Shown here piece after piece: positions 38,796 to 44,892 of a DNA stretch of 44,892 nt. Source of the DNA: an uncultured Ectothiorhodospiraceae bacterium. Its GTDB lineage: Bacteria > Pseudomonadota > Gammaproteobacteria > UBA9214. Below the pieces are notes generated by a model, which did not search any database, was not told the DNA's origin, and worked only from the letters and a program-made list of their open reading frames with translations. The stretch lies in assembly GCA_947259415.1 (NCBI GenBank), contig CAMYMI010000023.1, positions 1-44,892 on the forward strand, written 5' to 3'. The position numbers and the translations under genes are program-made. Every line of letters starts with the position of its first letter. Position 1 is the stretch's first letter.

Positions 38796-39042
38796 ACTGC
38801 TGTCCCACTTATTTTCGATCATGTCAAAGCGGATCCCTCCACGTCACGTACAAATTTGTGTCGGTAGCCTAGTGAGACATGAAATTCAAAATCATATGGA
38901 ATGGAGAATTATTCCTTCTCCCTTCGGGACTCTTTTCAGTACCCCCTTGAGGGGTAGAAGGCCAGGATGAGGGGATTTAAATACAGGCAGTTATCTGTTT
39001 GGATCCCCTCACCCTAACCCTCTCCCTGTGGGAGAGGGGATG
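38796..39042. repeat. Composite element L3 (right end incomplete, overlaps lhr)
   Basis: CACTGCTGTCCCACTTA left end and the same interior as L1 and L2. It runs into the 3' end of lhr: the last ten codons and the stop of lhr lie within the CCCTCACCCTAACCCTCTCC block. Confidence 0.9.
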
Positions 39043-42000
39043 ATTGACCGCGGTGGGCTGGGGTGGAAATGTTCCGGGCGGGTTTGCCTTAACAGGGTGG
39101 TCTTGATCTCCCATTGCACCTCCGGCGCAATCGCTTCCAGGTAGTTGACTTCACCGGCGACGCTGGTGGCGATGGGCACGCCGTCGCGGTAGAGAATGCG
39201 GTTGTTCGCCTGGCGGGCGACCCGATCGCCGGCCGTGATGGAGCCGGTCAGGTTGAGGGGGTCGGTGGCCGCGATGGCGACCAGCGCGCCGTCCTTTTCC
39301 TCTCTACGGATGCGGCGCAGGGTCTGCATGGCCTCCGGCAGGGCGAACTGTTCGCCGGCAAAGCCCTCGACAAACCGCCCGCCGCGGAGTTCGCCGCGTG
39401 CCTCCATGCGCCGGTAGACATAGAGCAGGTCCCGCCACGGCGGCAGACCGGTCTCAAAGTCGAGCAGCTTGCGGAACACCATGCCGTAACGGCTGAGCAG
39501 TACCCGGGCGATGTGTTCGACGACCTCAAAGCGGTGGGTGTCATCGCGCGGCGCCCTCGCCTGCCGCAGCAGCGACCAGCGCCCGGCCTGGGCCAGCGGC
39601 CGGTAGCCCGGCCGGCGTTTGGCCCTGCGCCGCAGCACCGGCTGCGGGGTGATGAGGGTGCGCAGGCCGCCGAAACCGTCGGCGGTAATCAGGCCCCAGG
39701 CCACCAGCTCGCCCAGCGCGGTCTCCAGTTGCACCGGCAGCAGGCGGGTGTCGTCCTGCAGGTCCTGGAAAAAACTGGCGCCCCACTGTTGCAGACTGTC
39801 GAGCACCTTGCGCGCGTCGCCCGACAGCCGGATATCGGCCGCAGCGGCCATCGCGTTGTAACTGCGCCAGTCGGCCAGGTGCTCGCGGCGGATGAAACTG
39901 ATCGGCGTGCTCTTCACGGCCGGGTTGCGGTGCTTGTCGTCCTTGCCGCCCGCCGGTGCCTGCAGGCGCAGCCAGACAAACCGGCCGGACTGGCAGAGCT
40001 GATCAAGCTGCGCGGTGGTGAAGTCGCCAATGCGCGCCGGCAGGATATCGCGCTCCCAGCTGGCGGCCGCCAGCGGAATGCCCTCGAGTTGCTGCAGGGT
40101 ACGCTCCAGCGCGGCCTCGCCCTCGGCCGGTTCGTCCAGGCCGTGCCAGTGAAACAGGAAGCGCATGAAATCCGCCGGGCTGACCGGCTCGATCTCGCGG
40201 CGCAACTGACTGAGGGTGTATCGGTGAATGCGTGCCAGCAGACCGCGCTCGCACCATTCGGTTTCATCCGAGCGGGCGAACTGCCCCTGGATGGCGAAGC
40301 CCTCCTGCTGCAGGGCCAGCAGGCCCGTCTCGATCTCACTCGACGGCAACCCCAGGGGACTGTTCAACTGCGCCACCGTGACCGGACCCAGGCCCTCCAG
40401 GCGGCTGCGCAGCAGTTCGGTCAGAGCGCCGGCCCGCTCGTCGGGCACCGGCTCCGTGGGCTCGATAACAGGCTCCAGACGCGCATCGGCAAACAGGGCC
40501 AGCACGTGGTGCAGGCGTTCCGCTGCCACCCAGAGTGTCGCCCCGTGATCAAGCGTAACCACCGTCGCACGTTGCGCGTCCTGCAAGCGCTGCATCAACT
40601 CCGGCCAACCCCCGGCCGCACCCTCCGCTGCCGTGATAAAGCCCAGCACCAGCAGGGCATCGTGCAATTCGTCGACCGTACCCGCCTGCGGCCAGGCCTC
40701 CGTCCGCACCTGCGCAATGGCCGCGGGGTCGAGCCGGCCGATGGCGGCGGCCTCCGCCGGGTCGAGATGGCGCGGCTGGTTGATGGCCAGCGTGCGGCGC
40801 TCCTCGGCGGCGCCGTCATCGAGGAAGGCATAGGGCCGGGCGTTGATGATCTCCAGCGCCAGCGGCGACGGCGCGGCGAGATCGCGCGCGCTGATGGCGA
40901 TGCGCCCGGCCTCGATCCCCTGCAGCACCCGGACCAGGCCCTCGATGTCCATCAGCTCGTGCAGGCAATCCGCCAGCACCTGGTCGACCAGGGGATGCTC
41001 GGGCACCTCCCGCTCCCCGGCGAGATTCTCCGCGCAGGCCAGCTGGTCGGGAAAGATCAGCGCGATCAGGTCCTCGGCGCTGTTGCGCTGGAACGGCGGC
41101 GGCACCTTGCCGCTACTGCGGGTGCGCGGCACCGCCAGCGCGGTGTTGGTGACCCAGCGCCAGCGCACCGGGAACATGGGCGCGGCCAGCGTGGCCTGCA
41201 CCAGCACGTCCTGCACCGTCGCCGCCTTCAGGTAACGGGCCGGTTCATCCAGCGGAAAACTGTGCGTCGGACCCAGCGACAGGATCAGGCTGTCTTCATT
41301 GGCCGCGGCCTGCAGCTCGAAATTGAAGCGCCGGCAGAAGCGCTTGCGCAGCGCGAGCCCCCAGGCGCGGTTGACGCGCGAGCCCCAGGGCGAGTGGATG
41401 ACGAAATGCATGTCGCCGGTCTCGTCGAAGAAGCGCTCGAACACCAGGTTTTCCTGCGTCGGCACCAGACCCAGCGCCGCCTTCACCGACGCCAGATAAC
41501 CAACCAGTTGTTCGGCCGCGCTCGGCGGCAGCGCCAGCGTAGCGGTGAGGTAGCGCCGCGCGGCGTCCTGCCCCTGCTCGAGTTTTTCATCGAGTGTCCC
41601 GCGCAGGCGCGACACGGCGAAGGACAGCTCGTCACTGCGCCCGGGCGCCTCGCCGAACCAGAACGGGATGTTCGGCGGCTGGCCCTGCGCATCCTCCGCG
41701 AACACTCGCCCCTGCTCGATCTTCAGCATGCGGTAGGACTGGTTGCCGAGCTGGAAGATATCCCCCGGCATGCTCTCGAAGGCGAAGTCCTCGTTCAGGG
41801 TACCGACGAACACCCCCTGCGGCTGCAGAATCACGTCGTAATCGAACTGGTCGGGAATCGCCCCGCCGTTGAGCAGGGCCGTGAGGCGCGCGCCCTTGCG
41901 CGGCCGCAGCCGGCCATGCACCGCGTCACGATGCAGGTACGCGCTGCGCCGGCCGCGGCGGGTATGGAAACCCTCGCCGAGCATCTTCACCGTGGCGGTG

Positions 42001-43346
42001 AACTGCGCGTGGCTCAGCTTGCGGTAGGGCCAGGCCCGGGTAAAACACGCATACAGTGACTGCTCGTCCCACTCGCGGCTGGCCACCTCGGCGACGATCT
42101 GCTGCGCCAGCACGTCCAGCGGGTGGTCGGGTATGTGGATCACGTCCAGCTCATCACGACGGATGGCATCGAGCAGCGCCGTGCATTCCACCAGGTCGTC
42201 GCGCGACAGCGGGAACAGCCGCCCGCGCGGCGTGGCCTCCACGGCATGGCCCGAACGCCCGACCCGCTGCAGGAAGGTGGCGATGGCCCGCGGCGAACCG
42301 ATCTGGCAGACCAAATCCACGTCGCCGATATCGATGCCCAGTTCCAGCGAGGCGGTGGCCACCAGGGCGCGCAGCTGCCCCTGTTTGAGGCGCTGCTCCG
42401 CGTCGAGCCGGTGTTCCTTCGCCAGGCTGCCGTGGTGGGCGGTGACCACGTCCTCCCCCAGCCGTTCGGCCAGTGCCTTGGCGGCGCGTTCGGCCAGGCG
42501 GCGCGTGTTGACGAAAATGAGCGTGGTGCGGTGATCTTCGGCCAGCTGCGCCAGGCGATCGTAGATCTCGGCCCAAACCTCGTTGGCCATCACCGCCTCC
42601 AGCGGCGAACCGGTGACCTCCAGCCGGATGTCCCGTTCGCGCACGTGACCGGTATCGATGATGTGGCACGGCCGCTCCACATCATCATGCTGGCGGCCGG
42701 TCAGAAACGCCGCCATCGCCTCCACCGGCTTCTGCGTCGCCGACAGGCCAATACGTACCGGCGGTTGATTACACAACGCATCCAGCCGCTGCAGAGACAG
42801 GCTCAGGTGGGCACCGCGCTTGTTGCCCGCCAGGGCGTGGATCTCATCGACGATCACCGAGTGGACGCTGCGCAACATCTTCCGCCCGGAATCCGAGGTC
42901 AGCAGGATGTACAGCGACTCCGGCGTGGTGACCAGGATATGCGGCGGGGTACGCTTCATCGCCTCGCGCTCCGCGGGTGAGGTATCGCCGCTGCGCACCC
43001 GCGCCGTGATGGACACGTCGGCAAGGCCCGACTCCAGCAACCGGTCGCGAATGCCGTTCAGCGGCAGTTCGAGGTTCCTGTGGATGTCGTTGGACAGGGC
43101 CTTCAACGGCGAGACATACAGCACCCGGGTCTCATCCGGCAGGGGCGTGGCCAGGCCCTCCACCAGCAGTTGATCGATGGCCGCCATGAACGCGGCCAGG
43201 GTCTTGCCCGAACCGGTCGGCGCCGCGATCAGGCTGGGCTGCCCGGCACGGATCGCCGGCCAGGCCCGGGCCTGCACCTCGGTTGGCTGGTCAAAATGTG
43301 CCGAGAACCAGTTGGCAACGGCAGGGTGGAAATCGGAAAGCGGCAT
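39009..43346 (-). CDS. lhr: Large DEAD/DEAH-box helicase Lhr
   Basis: Superfamily 2 helicase of 1445 residues, close to the roughly 1500 of long Lhr. N-terminal core: Q-motif region with Q25, Walker A A-P-T-G-S-G-K48-T49, D-E-I-H (167-170), S-A-T motif III, and motif VI Q-R-V-G-R-S-G-H. A winged-helix and Lhr-specific domain follow (H-S-P-W-G-S-R-V-N-R-A-W-G, R-F-N-F-E-L-Q-A-A-A-N-E-D), then the long Lhr C-terminal extension. Lhr unwinds RNA:DNA hybrids and is linked to DNA and RNA repair. The final S-I-I-P-S-P-T-G-R-G-L-G tail is encoded by element L3, so the native C-terminus has been replaced. No clear ribosome site before ATG 43346. A large open frame on the opposite strand is a shadow of its high GC. 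Confidence 0.95.
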   Translation of the reverse strand: MPLSDFHPAVANWFSAHFDQPTEVQARAWPAIRAGQPSLIAAPTGSGKTLAAFMAAIDQLLVEGLATPLPDETRVLYVSPLKALSNDIHRNLELPLNGIRDRLLESGLADVSITARVRSGDTSPAEREAMKRTPPHILVTTPESLYILLTSDSGRKMLRSVHSVIVDEIHALAGNKRGAHLSLSLQRLDALCNQPPVRIGLSATQKPVEAMAAFLTGRQHDDVERPCHIIDTGHVRERDIRLEVTGSPLEAVMANEVWAEIYDRLAQLAEDHRTTLIFVNTRRLAERAAKALAERLGEDVVTAHHGSLAKEHRLDAEQRLKQGQLRALVATASLELGIDIGDVDLVCQIGSPRAIATFLQRVGRSGHAVEATPRGRLFPLSRDDLVECTALLDAIRRDELDVIHIPDHPLDVLAQQIVAEVASREWDEQSLYACFTRAWPYRKLSHAQFTATVKMLGEGFHTRRGRRSAYLHRDAVHGRLRPRKGARLTALLNGGAIPDQFDYDVILQPQGVFVGTLNEDFAFESMPGDIFQLGNQSYRMLKIEQGRVFAEDAQGQPPNIPFWFGEAPGRSDELSFAVSRLRGTLDEKLEQGQDAARRYLTATLALPPSAAEQLVGYLASVKAALGLVPTQENLVFERFFDETGDMHFVIHSPWGSRVNRAWGLALRKRFCRRFNFELQAAANEDSLILSLGPTHSFPLDEPARYLKAATVQDVLVQATLAAPMFPVRWRWVTNTALAVPRTRSSGKVPPPFQRNSAEDLIALIFPDQLACAENLAGEREVPEHPLVDQVLADCLHELMDIEGLVRVLQGIEAGRIAISARDLAAPSPLALEIINARPYAFLDDGAAEERRTLAINQPRHLDPAEAAAIGRLDPAAIAQVRTEAWPQAGTVDELHDALLVLGFITAAEGAAGGWPELMQRLQDAQRATVVTLDHGATLWVAAERLHHVLALFADARLEPVIEPTEPVPDERAGALTELLRSRLEGLGPVTVAQLNSPLGLPSSEIETGLLALQQEGFAIQGQFARSDETEWCERGLLARIHRYTLSQLRREIEPVSPADFMRFLFHWHGLDEPAEGEAALERTLQQLEGIPLAAASWERDILPARIGDFTTAQLDQLCQSGRFVWLRLQAPAGGKDDKHRNPAVKSTPISFIRREHLADWRSYNAMAAAADIRLSGDARKVLDSLQQWGASFFQDLQDDTRLLPVQLETALGELVAWGLITADGFGGLRTLITPQPVLRRRAKRRPGYRPLAQAGRWSLLRQARAPRDDTHRFEVVEHIARVLLSRYGMVFRKLLDFETGLPPWRDLLYVYRRMEARGELRGGRFVEGFAGEQFALPEAMQTLRRIRREEKDGALVAIAATDPLNLTGSITAGDRVARQANNRILYRDGVPIATSVAGEVNYLEAIAPEVQWEIKTTLLRQTRPEHFHPSPPRSIIPSPTGRGLG

Positions 43347-43457
43347 ACGGGGATCATAGGTAGCGAGACGGATGGACGCAACGACAGACGCCCGATCCCG
43401 GCGTCACTGGCACGGCGGAAAACCCAATTCCTTACAATACCAGGGATACAATCCATT

Positions 43458-43511
43458 AATTCAAGGGGTCGGAGTACTAGAAATTTTCTTCAAGTACTCT
43501 GACCCCTTGAA
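43458..43511. repeat. Palindrome C3
   Basis: AATTCAAGGGGTCGGAGTAC left arm (one mismatch), AGAAATTTTCT loop, TTCAAGTACTCTGACCCCTT right arm. It lies between the divergent lhr and Nudix genes. Confidence 0.9.
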
Positions 43512-43591
43512 ACTGTGATCTATACTTCCAGACAACTCAGACCAACCTAAAATTAATGTCACGCATTATCTACCGGACAGGTGACTAATAG

Positions 43592-44152
43592 ATGGGTGCT
43601 GGTGTAATACCCTTTGCTGTTATTGCTGGCGAAGTAAACTTCTTGTTCCAAAAGACCTTTACAGGCAGAAAGGTCGGCTATTTCATTGACTTCGGTGGTG
43701 GCTTGGGACAGGGTGAAAATTATCGGGAGACCGCCATACGGGAGTTTGTAGAAGAAACTGAGACGATGTATTTCTCCAATGACGTGCAGCAGGCAAAACG
43801 AACTGTTGAAAGCGTCAAGAATCAGATCCCCATCGTTGAAGCACTTTTTGATGAGACACTGGCGGCTCACCCAGATTGGTGTTGTAGACGGGCACCTGGA
43901 AACCCTCTCCACCCCAAGCAGTGGCATACGTTTTTTATAGAATTTCCGTACCGTAATATCGATGTATTGAATCGGGAGTGGGAAACCGACACGGTCGGTC
44001 GGTTCAAAAAACGGCGAGAACTGGTCTGGCTCTCCGGAAATGAGTTACTCGAAATCTATGACCATGCTCCCGACAAATTGTGGAAACGTGTCCGACAACT
44101 GGAAAACGCCAAAAAGACTATTCACTCTATCGTGCAAAGCAAAGGATTGTGA
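43592..44152 (+). CDS. Nudix hydrolase
   Basis: Nudix-fold pyrophosphohydrolase of 186 residues. The Nudix box runs G36-x5-E42-x7-R50-E-F-V-E-E55 (G-L-G-Q-G-E-N-Y-R-E-T-A-I-R-E-F-V-E-E), complete with the metal-binding glutamates. The N-terminal strand G-A-G-V-I-P-F-A-V and the C-terminal half with W-H-T-F-F-I-E-F-P are family-like, but the long C-terminal part does not point to a known substrate. The ATG at 43592 lacks a good ribosome site. Neighbours give no clue to the nucleotide cleaned. Confidence 0.88.
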   Translation: MGAGVIPFAVIAGEVNFLFQKTFTGRKVGYFIDFGGGLGQGENYRETAIREFVEETETMYFSNDVQQAKRTVESVKNQIPIVEALFDETLAAHPDWCCRRAPGNPLHPKQWHTFFIEFPYRNIDVLNREWETDTVGRFKKRRELVWLSGNELLEIYDHAPDKLWKRVRQLENAKKTIHSIVQSKGL

Positions 44153-44507
44153 TGATTTGCACTCAACATTGAGCCAATCAGGGTAGTAAGACTCAGAGAT
44201 CTGATGAGGCCTACATATCCGACGTCATTAGATTCGAGTCCTGGCGGACCCACCATCTCACATAAATTTCATGGCGTTACGACGTCGGGGCCGGGGAATC
44301 TTAGTCCCTCGGTGCCGACATAAATGGTGCACGGGGTTGCTCCCAGCATCTGTCCTGCCCACTTATACACATCAGGCATCATCGTGCTAATCGAACGACC
44401 GGTTGAATCGGCAAGCGCGATGCGGACGTTCGTCGGTGTGTCGTAGGCGGCGTGGTGGTGGTCTGAGCTACTTCCGGATACGGCCACTAGAAGACCTTCC
44501 CGACAAG
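44153..44507. other. Intergenic region with a tRNA-like 3' tail
   Basis: No convincing gene. At 44231-44255 the sequence GATTCGAGTCCTGGCGGACC-CACCA looks like the T-loop, acceptor strand and CCA end of a tRNA (or tmRNA), but the T-stem pairing is poor and no matching 5' half is found upstream. It may be a remnant of a tRNA-directed insertion. Confidence 0.4.
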
Positions 44508-44531
44508 AAAAAAGACGACCCGGAGGCCGCC
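44508..44531 (-). terminator. Rho-independent terminator of the small membrane gene
   Basis: On the minus strand GGCGGCC-TCCG-GGTCGTC (two G-U pairs) is followed by TTTTTT. It is 87 bases after the stop of the 66-residue membrane protein gene and has the same sequence style as the hairpin near 25775. Confidence 0.75.
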
Positions 44532-44617
44532 TGTTTGGAAAGACCAAAGCTATTGCCTTATGACCAGGGCGAGTCATTGCCAGTTGATGCTTCTGAGCCT
44601 GTCTCTTATACCATTGA

Positions 44618-44818
44618 TTAATGGAATGGGCATGTTCCTGTTTTGCTCTGGCACGATGATCGTTTCCGGGTAGAGACTGATGACGCACTGTTTCTTCTTG
44701 TAGAATGCATCAGGGCTCCAGGTAATGTAATGATTACAAATTCACTAAGTGCCAGAATAAGGCTAGCTGCTCCAATTGATGCTATGATTATTACAATGAG
44801 CATTAACAGATCGTTCAT
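44618..44818 (-). CDS. Small single-pass membrane protein
   Basis: Protein of 66 residues with a strong ribosome site (AAGGAGG five bases before ATG). The N-terminal half is a long hydrophobic segment, M-N-D-L-L-M-L-I-V-I-I-I-A-S-I-G-A-A-S-L, continuing L-I-L-A-L-S-E-F-V-I-I-T-L-P, and the C-terminal half is a basic Ser/Arg/Lys/Thr-rich tail with two Cys. One or two membrane helices with a cytoplasmic tail are likely. No family recognised. It is followed by a terminator, which supports a real transcript. Confidence 0.62.
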   Translation of the reverse strand: MNDLLMLIVIIIASIGAASLILALSEFVIITLPGALMHSTRRNSASSVSTRKRSSCQSKTGTCPFH

Positions 44819-44892
44819 GACAACCTCCTTATGTATTTATTACCTGATTAACAAGAGCTGATAAATACACATTTATACGCACTCGAAGAGAC

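Noticed and set aside
39114-42059. 981-codon open frame on the plus strand
   Set aside because: It is antisense to the Lhr C-terminal region, where high GC at third positions leaves the opposite strand open. Its composition is Arg/Gln/Ala-rich without any domain.
44269-44688. 139-codon minus-strand frame
   Set aside because: Overlaps the terminator at 44508 and the small membrane gene that has a strong ribosome site. No domain recognised.

Overview
The window looks like a chromosomal segment of a free-living gammaproteobacterium, most like the sulfur-oxidising or halophilic Chromatiales/Ectothiorhodospiraceae group. That placement is inferred from gene content (djlA, grxC, class I DAHP synthase, large Lhr helicase, RtcA, many c-di-GMP proteins) and not proven. 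Housekeeping and accessory genes alternate, coding density is moderate, and almost every intergenic gap carries palindromic repeats.

Layout. 1-3.5 kb: 3' end of nfi (endonuclease V), an OmpR-type two-component pair, and an exported spondin-N domain protein. 3.6-6.6 kb: a tightly overlapping minus-strand operon of a periplasmic retropepsin-like protease, an inactive transglutaminase/7TM membrane protein and a RimK-related ATP-grasp ligase, followed by an IS91 transposase remnant. 7.2-15.1 kb: HDOD-GGDEF protein, S9 peptidase lipoprotein, cyclic-nucleotide-binding protein, a Cys-rich secreted protein, an uncharacterised toroid-like protein, an NTF2-like protein and a DJ-1/PfpI protein. 15.1-20 kb: small exported proteins (one made of nine-residue Trp repeats), a GH100 invertase, a glycine-zipper protein and a Rap1a/Tai-like protein. 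20.1-26.7 kb: AraC regulator divergent from a cupredoxin-like gene and grxC, an intradiol-dioxygenase-like secreted protein, DAHP synthase, a DUF1461/Lit-like membrane protein, djlA, a 23-residue membrane peptide and a periplasmic coiled-coil protein. 26.9-32.4 kb: GAF-PAS-PAS-GGDEF-EAL protein, Sel1 protein, PDC sensor protein, creatininase-family protein. 32.9-36.2 kb: a visibly AT-richer two-gene module (Tat-signal radical SAM enzyme and MFS/spermidine-synthase fusion) bracketed by composite repeats. 36.9-44.9 kb: DUF4870-like protein, RtcA, Lhr, a Nudix hydrolase and a small membrane protein.

The most striking property is the repeat load. At least eight palindrome families occur: GGGGTCAGATCCCAG, GGGGACAGTATAC, GGGGTCAGAGTACTTG, GGGTCAGAAAGCAATT, GGGTCAGACTC, TATCCGACCCC, GTAGGAGCGG, and an unrelated CTGAGTaaatcACTCAG hairpin. 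There is also a longer composite element (140-260 bp) built of CCTTCTCCC/GGGAGAAGG and CCCTCACCC/GGGAGAGGGG hairpins. These sit directly against genes. In several cases the palindrome supplies the stop codon or the last residues of the protein, and in others it lies immediately 5' of the Shine-Dalgarno sequence. Two composite copies lie between 11-bp direct repeats and interrupt other palindromes. No REP-associated transposase gene is present here, so any mobilising enzyme would act in trans.

The best candidates for poorly described biology are the protease/7TM/ATP-grasp operon, the repeat-bracketed radical SAM-spermidine synthase module, the Trp-repeat exported protein, the Lit-like protein in a Gram-negative setting, and the modular palindrome system itself. 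All functional statements rest on motif recognition by eye; no database search was run.
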